A DNA stretch of 64,000 bases, taken from positions 15,646,501-15,710,500 of the forward strand of contig CM076944.1 in the NCBI GenBank assembly GCA_039566865.1, written 5' to 3'. The position numbers and the translations under genes were made by a program. This stretch comes from Aurelia coerulea (lineage: Eukaryota > Cnidaria > Scyphozoa > Semaeostomeae > Ulmaridae). The notes under the pieces are model-generated. The model searched no databases. It was not told the DNA's origin and worked only from the letters and a program-made list of their open reading frames with translations. Positions 45,182 to 56,614 of the stretch are shown piece after piece (the stretch's first letter is position 1; every line of letters begins with the position of its first letter).

Positions 45182-45432
45182 AATCTTTATTGTGTTGTGT
45201 TTTGTATGTCTTGTGTATTGTTTTTTGTCCCGTATTGTGTTTTGTGTTGTGTTCATGTATTGTGTTTTGTGTTCGTGTGTTGCGTTTTCTATCTCTTGTG
45301 TTGTGTGTTTGAGTGTCCTGTGTTGTGTTTTGTGTTCTTGTGTTGTGTTTTTGGGTGTCTTGTGTTGTATTTTGTGCTCTTGTATTGTGTTTTTGTGTTG
45401 TGTTGTGTTTTATGTTTATGTTGTGTTTTGCA
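45182..45432. repeat. T/G-rich low-complexity tract
   Basis: TTGTGTTGTGTTTTGTG-type words fill about 250 bp. The Cys/Val/Leu-rich frames here are products of this simple repeat, not genes. Confidence 0.9.
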
Positions 45433-45741
45433 CTTTTGGGTCACCGTAACAACCAGAGACAAATATTCGCGAGGGAAAGGGAGGTCATGGGGTGGTTCAG
45501 GGGAGGGTTAGACCTCAAAACCTCCGTCAAATAATTAATCCGCCAATTAGATATGGAGATGCTATTACTCATTAGAAAAAATGTGCACCTTGTATTCCAC
45601 CACACATTTATTAGGGAAGGGAAGGTGTAACGGTATGTAATGCATGAGGTGAAGACTTTTCGTCAGTTGCCAATGACCTATCCGTTAATGTTAATTGGTA
45701 TCCATAAATGTATCCATAAATAAGCTTGTTTACGGTCGAAT

Positions 45742-45912
45742 CATAAGCGTACGCGGTGGGGGGGGGGTTGGGGGCGGCAGCCCCCCAATTTTAGAAAAAT
45801 TATTGAAAATGAGCCCCAATCGGGCAAAAAATGCCATCAGTCCGGCAAAAATGGTAAACAATGGACTTTGTGTTGGGCAGCCTCTCTATATTTTTCTTCC
45901 CGTACGCTTATG
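45742..45912. mobile_element. 171-bp hAT-like MITE with CATAAGCGTACG ends
   Basis: Inverted ends CATAAGCGTACG/CGTACGCTTATG are flanked by a perfect 8-bp duplication GGTCGAAT (45734-45741, 45913-45920). A G-run follows the left end. Confidence 0.9.
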
Positions 45913-46485
45913 GGTCGAATCGTGGAAATAGATTTTGGAACGCAAACGATCGAACGTGTGTATTTTCTGTGTGCCTTCTCTCTGCACCTTGAACTGCTAA
46001 AAACGCTACAATTGTATAATTGTAAATAGGCTTTTGAATTTATGGTTGTTGACATTCTAGTGATATGCTATTTCTAACTGCATATTGTAATTAACCCTAT
46101 TCGTACTGGGGGGGGCCTTTTTCGCCCCCCCCCCTACCAGACTTTGCTGCGTTACGCTATAACCACCAATTTTGGTGACTTTTACTCAAATTTCATAGGC
46201 AATTAAATTCTTAACATTTCATTGTTCTACCTCTGATCAAGTGACCACAGTAATACCATATTTGGAGAGTAGTCAACAAAAAAAAAGCTTAAAATGTTTG
46301 TAGTTTTCGTGTCGTTTGCTTGATCGATCTCAAACATGCACCATTCAATTGCATTTGATGAGTACTTTCATTTGATATATAAATTTTTTAATATTTGCTG
46401 ATGTCAGCAAAATTTAATATCTATGACGTCATTCACATTTACGACGTCATTTACCTAATAAAGAAGTGTCAACTATCAATTTTTT

Positions 46486-47083
46486 TTAATAGGGATAAGA
46501 ATGAAATTTTTATCCCAGTTAATTCGCGGAAGATGCTGCGAGCGTTCGTTTATAAAGGTGTCCCACAACCTTGTTACGATTCATTTGGCTATGATGTGCG
46601 TAACTACACGTATCCCTCAATTATCAGCAGATCGTTTTATTCACTTTTCTAATAATTTAGCACGCTGCATGCATTGCGTCTTGTTGTTTTTGCAAACGAA
46701 AACTTTTCAGCAATCAGTCTTTGTGCTCGGTGATTCGTAATTTTGTTCGTTGTTACATGCGTAAAAACACGTATCACTCAATTCCCAGAAGATTGTTTAT
46801 TCACTTTTTGAATTATTTGGAACACTGCTTGCCTCGCATTTGGCTGGTTTTTAAAAGAATACTTTTACCAGAAGCGTAGAAATAGGTTGACCAACAAAGC
46901 AGTCAATCTTTCGCAGTATGCGTTTTGTAGACAATAGATTTGGAAATCTTTCGATTTGGTTTTCGCATTCAGTTTAAAAGCCAAAATTGTGTCAAGTTGC
47001 CTTCGCATTTGGACGTTGGAGGCAAAGCAGAAAGGCGTGGTAAAGATCTGGCATTTCGTAAGGTTTTGCGATTTCTTTCACCC
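46486..47083. repeat. unknown ~600-bp repeat U, copy 2
   Basis: See the copy at 39047-39648; same orientation, small indels. It lies inside the piggyBac-like element, so it is either part of that element or an insertion in it. Confidence 0.85.
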
Positions 47084-47559
47084 GCCCACCCACAACCTAA
47101 GCTAAAATCGTACCATGCTCCTTTATTTCATGACAGGGATGTCTGTCTCTGCCATGGACATTGAGTGCACTGGTTTGTGGAGAAAAAATCTAAACATTTT
47201 TCTCTAACCCCCAACTATTTCGGTTGCTGCGGGAGTGCACATTTGACCAGTGCATTTGAAATCCCAAACTTTGGCCCCGGTGATGAGAGAACACTGCCAT
47301 TGGTATCTGGCAACTGGCAAATTTTATATTTGTGATTGTTCTCAGCTCTGAGGGGCCACGTTATTTTTTCTCTGAAGCAAGAATTAAGTCTAATTTGCTT
47401 CATCTTATTAATTTGATTCATTTTGAGTCTATATTTACCAGATAAAAGGGCAGGACTGGCAAAAACCTGCGATGAAAGTAAATGCATGCAACAAAAGGCT
47501 AATTTAAGGCTGATTGTGCTAAAAATAGAGACTACAAAATTTTGCAAAGTATGTATTTT
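47084..47559. other. unassigned
   Basis: No gene was seen. Frames on both strands near 47215-47547 lack motifs. Confidence 0.4.
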
Positions 47560-47815
47560 TAAACTATGACACTTTTCCTACTATTTGAAACAAATTTGAA
47601 GAAAATCGGTTGAGTGGTTGATTAAATAGAATTTTTCTGGTTAAGAAGGTGTAAATTTGCCAATTTTCGTCAGTTTTTCGGTTGCCTAGCAACGATTCAC
47701 GTGACTTATTAATTGTAATTGTTATATTTGAATAGCCCATTGTCTAAAGAACAAAAGGGGTAAGTCTTATTGTTATATCTTTTGTAGTTTTGGAGAAAAA
47801 GAGGGGGGGGCGAAA
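47560..47815. repeat. old repeat R, copy 2
   Basis: Diverged copy of 28265-28510 in the same orientation. The family is unknown. Confidence 0.65.
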
Positions 47816-49133
47816 AACGAGTATTTTACGAGTATTTTTACTTTTTACGAGTATCACTCATTGAAGCATATAACTCGGTCTTCAACTATGATTTAATTGG
47901 CATTGTCGAAACTCACCTTGACAGTACAGTTGATGAAGATAGGCTTACACTAGATGGCTATTCATTTATTAAAGCAAACCATCCACAAAATGTAAAAAGA
48001 GGTGGTGATGGGCTTTACATCAAAGATTCTCTTCCTTCAAAAAACCGATCTGACTTAGTGACCCTCCCCGAGTGCATTGTGTATGAGATCCAATTGAATA
48101 AGAAAAAGTACTTTTTCGCCGTTGTTTACAGAAGTCCAAGCCAGAATCAGACTGAATTTGATAACTTCACAATAAATTTTGAGCTGATGATATCCAAAAT
48201 GCATGCTGAAAATCCATTTTGCGTTATTATTACTGGTGATTTCAACTGCCGATCAACTCAATGGTGGGAAAACGATATAGAGAATAATGAGGGAAAGCTG
48301 TTTGAGCCATTAACATCTGACCTAGGCCTACACCAGTTGATTTCTGAACCAACACATTTGATGGGTATTTCAAAATCCTGCATTGATTTGATTTTCACTG
48401 ATCAACCAAACCTCGTTATCGAGTCTGGTGTTCATCCCTCGCTACATGAACAGTGTCATCATCAAATAGTCTATGGAAAATTATCTGTTTCAAATATAAA
48501 ACTACCTCCCTACTCACGCAGGATTTGGTACTATGACAAGGCAGATTTCGCTGCGATTATGAAAAGCATCCAACTTTTTCGCTGGCAAGAGCACCTTAGC
48601 AAACTGACATGTCCCAATGAGCAAGTTCAGTTACTTAATGAAGTTCTGTTAAACATTTACTCTAATTTCATACCTAACAAAGTCAAGACGATTAGACCCC
48701 ACCAAGCACCCTGGATAACAGAAAAGGTTAAAAACTTTCTGAGAAAAAAGAATCGTGCCTACAGAAATTTCATAAGGAGTGGCCAACCAAATGACAAGCT
48801 AGAGGGAATACAAAAGTTGATATCCGAAGGTTCGAAAATGATTGAGGATGCCAAACGAAATTACTTTCTCAAGGCAGGAAACACATTGGCTAACCCTGGG
48901 CCTTCTAATAAAGCTTATTGGTCTTTAATCAACACCGTCCTAAATAAGGCCAAGATTCCAATAATACCACCTCTTCTAGAAAACGGGTTGTTTATAACGG
49001 ATTTCACTGAAAAGGCACAGATATTCAATGATTATTTCGTACTCCAGTGTACAACAATCAATACAGGTAGCGTAATTCCACCTAATATGCCAGCTCCTTC
49101 TTCCCTCATAAGCGATTTTCCTACCGGGTGTCC

Positions 49134-49333
49134 CAAAATGATGTATTATTGTTTGATTGCTTGTATGTCCATAACCAATGAACGGATTTTCAAAAACTTT
49201 TATTACTTTATTGCCTAAAGGCTAAATTGGATGTTAAGATGTTGGTTGTGGTTTTACCAGTTTTTGAAAATCGGTTCATCGGTTATGGACATATAAGCAA
49301 TCAAACGATAATACATCATTTTGGGACACCCGG
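49134..49333. mobile_element. 200-bp Tc1/mariner-type foldback MITE in LINE-A3
   Basis: The ends CCGGGTGTCCCAAAATGATG are inverted, with TA on both sides (49132-49133, 49334-49335). Arms of about 85 bp fold almost completely. Excision with one TA restores SDFPISNEKILN, matching SDFVISEEKILN of copy A2. It shares its terminal ~15 bp with the element at 16984-17590 but not its interior. Confidence 0.92.
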
Positions 49334-50259
49334 TATATCTAACGAAAAGATACTGAACATTATAAGGTCTCTAAATCCTAATAAAGCACATGGTTGGGAT
49401 GGAATATCAATCAGAATGATAAAATTAAGTGATACTTCACTAGTTACTCCACTAAAAATAATATTTGAAAACTGTTTGAGACGTGGTTTATTTCCCGAAA
49501 TATGGAAATATGCAAATGTTGTGCCGGTTCATAAGAAAAATGAGAAAAATTTGAAGGGAAACTATCGACCAATTTCTCTCCTACCAGTCTTTGGGAAAAT
49601 ACTTGAAAAACTTATGTACGATTCTTTATACTCGCATCTCGTTTCATGCAATTTACTCAATCCGAATCAATCAGGCTTTAGTCCCGGTGACTCAACGGTT
49701 AATCAGCTGATTTCCATAACGCACACGATCTTTAAAGCCTTCGATTGTAACCCACCTCTTGATGTTCGCTCTGTGTATCTTGACATTTCTAAAGCATTTG
49801 ATAGGGTATGGCACGACGGTTTGATTTATAAACTAAAACGATGTGGCGTTTCTGGAGAGCTCCTTATACTTATCCAAAGTTTTCTTAAGGATAGAAAACA
49901 GCGAACAGTTCTAAATGGACAGAATTCTGATTGGAGAGATAGTTCAGCAGGAGTACCCCAGGGTTCTATTCTAGGACCCTTGTTTTTCCTTGTATATATC
50001 AACGATCTAGCTGCTGACGTGAAGTGCAATGTTAAGCTTTTTGCTGATGATACATCGTTGTTTACCGTAGTAGAAGACTCTAACTCGGCTGCCAGTGATA
50101 TGAACTATGACCTAGAGTTGATAAGACAGTGGGCCTACGATTGGAAAATGTCCTTCAATCCTGATCCGCGAAAACAAGCTGTTGAACTGATATTTTCTAC
50201 GAAAAGAATTGAAATCAATCATCCAGAAATTCGTTTTAATAATATTCCAGTGATGAAAG

Positions 50260-51951
50260 AAGATAAGGCTCAAATCCTTACTGGTGGTCAGAGCATGCGG
50301 AAATCATCCAATTTCATGCTTGTCAGATCACCGCTTTCTAGCCCCTGGAGACAAAATCGGTCGTTTGAGGTAAATTTTCTTGTACCCTCACTAAAACTGA
50401 AATGGATGCTAAAATACTTCAGTTATTTGCAATATTTTTTGATAAATCAGTTGTGGGGATGTCCGTCCAGAGTTGTTTACATGTTTAGGCACACAGCTTG
50501 TTTAGGGCCGGAGCTGCGTTCATTTTCCGGTCGAAGAATATTGACCTTCGTTGAAATATCTATAGAAATCGCTACAAATGAGATATACAGATAAGAATTT
50601 CAGCAATTATGCATACTGACCTCAGCAATAACCCAAACTCCTTTACTGCTATCATATCTCAAAATTGGAGGCAATTTCTAATGATTTCTGGTAGAGATAT
50701 CATTTGGGCCTAAGCTTGTCCTCGCTTAAAACTCATTCCATTGCACTTAAAAAGTAATGGTAAAATTCTAGAGCTGAATAATGCACTTACCCATGACTCA
50801 GGCACCAGGTTGACTTCGTTTGCCTTTTTTACATTAGCAAATTTTTATAAGAAACGACCAGTTGTGGGTGAATTGCAAACTCTCTCCTCGGTCCATATTT
50901 TTATCTGCACAGTCTATCCGCTTCAAACAACAAACAGTGAACTTTGTATCATAAAAGTCTTGCATCACAAAACATTCCTATAGAACGATTCCATGCGCCT
51001 TAGCGAGGCACTGGTCAATTTTTTTCACGCATTTGGTTCAATCAGTCAATGCAAACAAACAAAAGTGCAAAACCGGGTATCTTTTTTAGCGAACCCAAAA
51101 CAATGTTTTATTCTTTTTATGTTTTGCATTGATTGAAATAAGAACGAAAAGAACGAAATGCGTGAATACAATTCACGAGTGCCTCGCTACAGCGGTAAGC
51201 GCATGGAATCATTCAAAAGGAATGTTCTGTGATGCAAGACTTTTATGATACAATGTCAAAGTTCACTGTTTGTTGTTTGAAGCGGAGAATCTGTGTAGAG
51301 AAAAATATGGACCGAGGAAAGTTTTTGCAATTCGCCCACAACTGGCTGTTTCTTACAAAAATTTGGCAAATTAAAGAAGGCAAACGAAGTCAAACTGGTG
51401 TCTGAGTCATGGGTAAGCGCATTATCTAGCTCAAGAACTTTACCATTACTTTTTAAGTGCAATGGAATGAGTTTTAAGCGAGGACAAGCTTAGGCCCAAA
51501 TGATGTCTCTACCAGAAATCGTTAGAAATTGCCTCCAATTTTGAGATATGATAGCAGTGAAAGAGTTTAGGTTATTGCTCAGGTCAGTATGCGTAATCGC
51601 TGAAATTCTTATCTGTATATCTCATTTGTAGCGATTTCTATAGATATTTCAACGAAGGTCAATATTCTTCGACCGGAAAATGAACGCAGCTCCGGCCCCA
51701 AACGAGCTGTGTTCCTAAACATGTAAACAACTCTGGACGGACATCCCCACAACTGATTTATTAAAAAAAATTGCAAATAACTGAGGTATTTTAGCATCCA
51801 TTTCAGTTTTAGTGAGGGTACTAGAAAATTTACCTCAAACGACCGATTTTGTCTCCAGGGGCTAGAAAGCGGTGATCTCATTGGCTGACAAGCATGAAAT
51901 TGGATGATTTCCGCATGCTCTGACAACCAGTAAGGATTTGATCCTTATCTT
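50260..51951. mobile_element. 1.69-kb foldback element with 9-bp TSD in LINE-A3
   Basis: The element starts AAGATAAGGCTCAAATCC and ends GGATTTGATCCTTATCTT, flanked by TGATGAAAG (50251-50259, 51952-51960). The arms of about 750-800 bp are inverted copies with scattered mismatches; the centre is near 51110. No transposase is encoded; the same arm-encoded frame appears on + (to 50594) and - (51609-51926). Excision with one duplication restores PVMKVDKHKHLGI, matching PVKKVNEHKHLGI of A2. Long inverted repeats with 9-bp targets recall Mutator-like elements; the superfamily is inferred. Confidence 0.92.
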
Positions 51952-53071
51952 TGATGAAAGTGGATAAACATAAACATTTAGGAATTATCCTGGACTCAAA
52001 GCTTTCTTTTTCGGCTCATATCCAGGCAGCTATCTCTAAGACAGGGAAGGGTGTCGGTTTGCTGAAATATCTCTCCAAGTACCTACCCAGACATACCTTA
52101 AACGAATTATTCAAGCTCTATGTGCGACCCCACCTGGAATACGGAGATGTTATCTATCATATTCCGGCCAAAGTATGTGAATTTAGCGGTAACACTACTT
52201 TGTCAAGTTTGATGGAAAAGTTGGAGTCATTTCAGTATTCTGCTGCTCTAGCCGTTACAGGAACGTGGAGGGGGACATCGCGAAAGAAGTTGTACGCAGA
52301 ACTTGGTTGGGAATCGGGAATCATTGAGTTCCCGAAGATGGAGTTGACGCCTTACGTTGTTTTACAAATGATACATAATCTGATGCCTGAATATACAGCT
52401 CATCCAATCCCTCAACTTCAGCAGTCGCATTACTCTCTTCGCAATCAGGATGTCATTGGGCGAATAAGGGCCAGGACAGAAAAATTCAAATCTAGCTTTT
52501 ATCCCAATTGCCTGTCAGAATGGAATGAACTAGATCCGGAGGTTAGACTTGCACCATCGGTCGTCATCTTTAAGAGAAAGCTGATTTCAATCATCCTCCC
52601 CCTGCTAAATCTGTCTTTGGGATTCATGATCCAATAGGATTATCCTATCTGACTCAACTTAGAGTGGGTCTTAGTAAGTTATGCTTTCACAAATTCAAGC
52701 ACAATTTTAGGGATTCCATATATCCAATGTGTCCTACAAACGATGGTATTGAGACTACGGAACACTTTTTGTTGCTCTGCCCCTCCTTTGAGGTTGAACG
52801 TCGAAATCTTCTCGCTAGAGTGCTTGATTTGCTGCGACCATTTGGACATATCGATCTTTCAAATGAGGTTTTGATGCAACTTTTATTATATGGTGATAAA
52901 GACCTTCCAAACGACCTCAACGAAATATACTCGAGCTGACTCTACATTACATCCACGCAACTGGTCGCTTCAGTTGAGATCACCGTAAATCTAGTTAAAC
53001 GTCACCAAACCACTAAGTCCATTTTCGTAAAGTTTCTTGTCGTAGAGTCCTGTCCATATATTCCTTTGCAA

Positions 53072-53253
53072 GCCTGTTTCACATTGGATGTTAGGCTTAT
53101 ATTAGAAATCCAGACCCGATAGCGGTGTCTCGAGCCATGGGGACCTTGGGTGGGGAGCAGTGACGGGGACGGTTGTTGTCGTTGTTGTTTCCTCGGCCGG
53201 CGTTCCGATTGTTCACTATTATATTTTGGCCTGACATCTAATGTGAAACGGGC
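53072..53253. repeat. inverted repeat in LINE-A3 3' UTR
   Basis: GCCTGTTTCACATTGGATG (arm continues TTAGGC) pairs with GCCTGACATCTAATGTGAAA (arm continues CGGGC) across a 132-nt G+C-rich loop. The same stem in LINE-A2 has an unrelated loop. Confidence 0.8.
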
Positions 53254-53537
53254 TCAAATATTTATTTGTAAAATGTTTTTATAATTAGCATTTCTATCTG
53301 TATTAGTTGTAGCGTATGTATAGTAGTTTGTAGTAGTTGTATTTTAGTTTATATTAATTCCAGGGGGTAGACATGACATTTTGCTCCTCCTGGTCCCCGT
53401 CCTTGTAGTGTGGTATAGTAGATTGTAGGTAGTGTTTAGGAAATTTTGTTGTAAATTTTTATATTGGATATAAAAAAAAAAACGCCCCCCCCCCAGTACA
53501 AAATACCTACAAAATCGCCCAGTACGGATAGGGTTAA

Positions 53538-54112
53538 GTTTTTATTGGAGGATCCCTTGGAAAACAGCTTCTGCTGAAGGGCAACCATCCTTAAAAGAAT
53601 TAAATATGAAAATATGAATATGAACTCATGACATTTGTCAAGGAATCTCCAGGTTTAATAATTATATCATTGTCACAATGGTTATTTGTTGGACATCAGC
53701 AAAATGCTCAATATTGGCACAACGATGTGTTCGTTTATTTTGGTATAGCTGATATCAGGAGGACTTAGTTAGCAATAGAACTCTCCACATACCCGCAACA
53801 GAGTTTGCCTTTAATTTCAATTGGTATTGGTATGTTTTGACCCATGCCTCTATGTTTGAAGATTTCATGCAATTTTCCTCATATTTTTCAAAATAATCCT
53901 GATCTTCCTTGAAACCTCCTTGCAAGCATGTTTGCATATGTATAAGTCTAATGACAAGCATTTGTATTTTTTATTTATCTATTTTATATTTCAAAATATT
54001 TATACAGGCTACAAAGCTTCCTATGGATATCTTTTTCAAACTGACCTGTTTAAAGTAAAGTAAAATTGAAGGAAACACTAAACTAAACTAAAGACAAAAG
54101 AAATTAACACTC
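53538..54112. other. unassigned
   Basis: A+T-rich sequence without recognised gene or repeat family. Confidence 0.4.
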
Positions 54113-54116
54113 TTAA

Positions 54117-54822
54117 AGTTAGTTGACGGAGATAAATAGCCACCTCCAGGCCTGCATATGCAGGTAGCTGGGCAAGCTAAAAATATATCTTGTTTCTTAG
54201 CCAATGAAAATTGAGAACTCTTGTGGTGATCACCACTTTCACGTGATCAGGTTTTCTCGAGATCAAACAAATTCAAAATGGCTAAACCGGATTTAGAGTT
54301 GTGTTCTCCTGCAAGAAACTAGCGAACTCAACGAGCTGGAAAGTTGTACACTTTGTTTTTGGGGTACGGGGAAACGGAAGAGGAGTTGTTGGACGAGCAC
54401 GACGATATCCAGTTGTTATTAGGCTTCGAGACTTCAGCAGGGACAACACTAACAGAATGGATTTTGGAAACAGTTGAGTTAGGCGCCTAGGCCGATCGTT
54501 GCCGAAGACGTACGAAGCTCCCCCCAAACTCAGTCCGTGCATGACAAAATTTGAAAAGCTGGACGATGGATATGTTCACATGCTGGAAAATATTCGTATG
54601 CAAGAAAGTTCCACGAAAAGGAGGCAAGTGTGATTATTGAGGATGATACTATTTTGTTGTATTATAGTTGTACGGCCTTCTGCGTTTTCCATGCAGGGGT
54701 TTCCCCTCTTCCTCATTTCAGTGGCGTGACGAAAGGCAATCGCTGATTGGTCAGTTCATTTTAATTAGGTTGAATTGAAGTTATTTTTAAAAAGCCGTTG
54801 GCTTTAGCTCCGTCAACTAACT
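54117..54822. mobile_element. TTAA-target MITE with AGTTAGTTGACGGAG ends (Kolobok-like?)
   Basis: Inverted ends AGTTAGTTGACGGAG/CTCCGTCAACTAACT are flanked by TTAA at 54113-54116 and 54823-54826. TTAA with AG-starting ends fits Kolobok better than piggyBac, but this is inference. An 86-codon minus frame at 54282-54542 has no recognised domain. Confidence 0.8.
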
Positions 54823-54849
54823 TTAATTTACAATATGATACAATAGAAA

Positions 54850-55440
54850 GTCAAGTAGTCTGGGGCCAGCGAATTCAGACATTTGTATATTAGCGTGGTG
54901 GTCTCTTTTCTTACAAGATTACTGATGCTTGACCAGCCAAGATTCTGAATTAGTGGAGCAGCAGAAGCATCGTATGGGCTGTTTGTTACAATTCTTGCAG
55001 CTCAATTTTGGATTTTTTGCAAGACCTTTATTTTTGTTTCACTACAGCAGCCCCAAATGGAGCAACATTAACTCAAATGGGGCTCAACAATTCCTCTATG
55101 CATTTTATTGAGTACGTCAGATGACAGATGTTTCTTGGAATACTTAATAAGTCCAAGGATTTGATCAGCCGTGGTCTTGATAGTATAGATATGTTTGTCC
55201 CAGTTTAGTTGACTGTCTATCTGAACACATAAGTATTTTGTATTGTCAATCATTTGAATTTCCTCATCACCTATTGAAAAAGATGATTGAGCATCAGGTT
55301 GGCATTCGATCTTACGGATGTTTGGACCAGAACCTATAATAAGTGACTGCTTTTTTACAACGTTCAGAGATGGTTTGTTTGCATACAGCCAACCCTGTAG
55401 CTTCAAAAGATCTAAGTTAAGTTTAGGTCATTCTGTAGAT
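54850..55440 (-). pseudogene. LINE RT C-terminal fragment
   Basis: On the minus strand it reads KLQGWLYANKPSLNVVKKQS, DNTKYLCVQIDSQLNWDKH and GIVEPHLS, then after stops IWGCCSETK and SAAPLIQNLGWSSI. This order matches the region after the YADD box in the LINE at 56620-58350. Both ends are truncated and stops interrupt it. Confidence 0.85.
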
Positions 55441-55479
55441 TAATGGGTCTTTCAGTACTTGGCACACCCAAGTACGATG

Positions 55480-55590
55480 AAAGAAGCGACACCCGAAGTG
55501 ACACCCGAAGTGAAACCCAACATGATACCCCAAATGATACTCGAAGTGAAACCCAAAATGATACTCGAAGTGAAACAGATGGTCAGCAAG
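55480..55590. repeat. 15-bp minisatellite (GAAGTGAMACCC..)
   Basis: CGAAGTGACACC / CGAAGTGAAACC / AAATGATACTC words repeat with 15-bp phasing, giving an apparent DTRSE-repeat peptide. The 69-codon frame 55443-55652 is most likely a by-product. Confidence 0.75.
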
Positions 55591-55652
55591 ACGAGGATGA
55601 TGCTGATGACAATGCCGATGATGATGCCGCCAGTGAGACTAACTCTGGATAA

Positions 55653-56610
55653 GTACTTTTTACAGACCCTTTATTTGAACCCTTTATTTCTTGTTATTCT
55701 TAAAACTACCGATGGCGATTATGGATAAATTTCCCAGAAGTTTATAATAGTCATGATAGATCTAAGTGTGTGGGTGTAGGGGGTTTTGAGTGGTGGGCAA
55801 GGGGTAAAATGGGTGACATACCATTATAGCTACGAAACTTATGCACATCCGTCTGTTTTTGTTTTTGCCTCACCCATTTTGCCCCAGGCCTGCTATTTTG
55901 TTACCCATCTTAGAGCCCTACCTTTAAAGGTAGCTTACCGACAAATATTAGAATTCTTGCGAAAGTTTCAATTTATCTTTCATTTTTTTTATTTTTTTTT
56001 ATCGATATTCAGAGGCAAATTTATGAAAGATTTCGAATTAGAGCTGTTGTTTACCTGTCAGTCCCAGATATCCAGTTTTTTTCAGAAATGTTTGGAATAT
56101 CCTATATTTGCTACTTGTTCTTTGGCTATGATAATATGGAGCACAAAGGGAGCCCAAACATCGCTCTTTTGTTGGTGAGCTACCTTAAACTTTAATAGAC
56201 TCTCAATGTGTTTTTGTTATTCCGCACTTTGTTGGTTCGCTTTGCAGATTCAAGTCTTAAAAAAAACATGACACTTGTTTATTTTGAGCTTCATGATCCC
56301 TGTTAGCCTATCTATTTTGGATGATTCTTTTTTTTCTTCGGCCCTTTCCAAAATGATCAAAGAATATTGTCGATTTGCCTCAAAAAGTCCTCTGCAGTTT
56401 CTTTTTCACGTGTGCTTGGTCCAGGATCACTGTCCGTACGGAAAATTTGACTTGTCGTTTGTTTTTGATGTTTCTTACTTTTTCGTGTTGTTTTTCAAGA
56501 AATTATTTTACTTTAGCTGCTGCTTATTGTGCCCAATGCTTAATATCTATTTTTTTTACAATTAAACTGGACCTTGGGAGCTGTCAAAAGAGATCATGCA
56601 GACATCATAT
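55653..56610. other. unassigned
   Basis: T-rich sequence with Phe/Cys/Leu-rich chance ORFs (for example 55786-56178 and 56275-56659) and no recognisable family. Confidence 0.4.
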
Positions 56611-56614
56611 GCCC

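Larger units (their letters stand above)
47864..53480 (+). pseudogene. LINE-A copy A3, endonuclease to 3' end, twice interrupted
   Basis: The copy starts inside the endonuclease (VSLIEAYNSVFNYDLIGIVE), so the 2A leader is missing. The frame is open from here through 49131 (FAVVYRSPSQN, ITGDFNCRSTQWWE, SCIDLIFTDQPNLVI), then a mariner MITE. The RT (49336-50259) is intact: SIRMIKLSDTSLVTPLKII, NYRPISLLPVFGKILEKLM, DISKAFDRVWHDGL, GVPQGSILGPLFFLVYIND, KLFADDTSLFTVV. A foldback element then splits it, and it resumes at 51961 (VDKHKHLGIILDSKLSFSAH). Two compensating frameshifts at about 52315-52370 and another near 52600 precede the C-terminal CPTNDGIETTEHFLLLC block, which ends at 52939. The 3' UTR ends in an A-run at about 53472-53482. 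It is the best-preserved LINE-A RT here. Confidence 0.92.
46095..53533. mobile_element. piggyBac-like TTAA element enclosing LINE-A3
   Basis: The ends CCCTATTCGTACTGGG and CCCAGTACGGATAGGG are inverted (one mismatch) and flanked by TTAA at 46091-46094 and 53534-53537. TTAA targets and CCCT-type ends are characteristic of piggyBac. Its own interior looks short and non-coding; the bulk is later insertions, including repeat U copy 2, repeat R copy 2 and LINE-A3. Confidence 0.82.

Noticed and set aside
45173..45534. Three overlapping Cys/Val/Leu-rich ORFs
   Set aside because: They arise from a TTGTG/TTTTG low-complexity tract; three frames are open at once with no domain.
51609..51926. Minus-strand 105-codon ORF
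   Set aside because: It is the mirror of the + frame ending at 50594; both come from the inverted arms of the foldback element.
55443..55728. Acidic DTRSE-repeat ORF
   Set aside because: Frames are open over a 15-bp minisatellite; no homology recognised.
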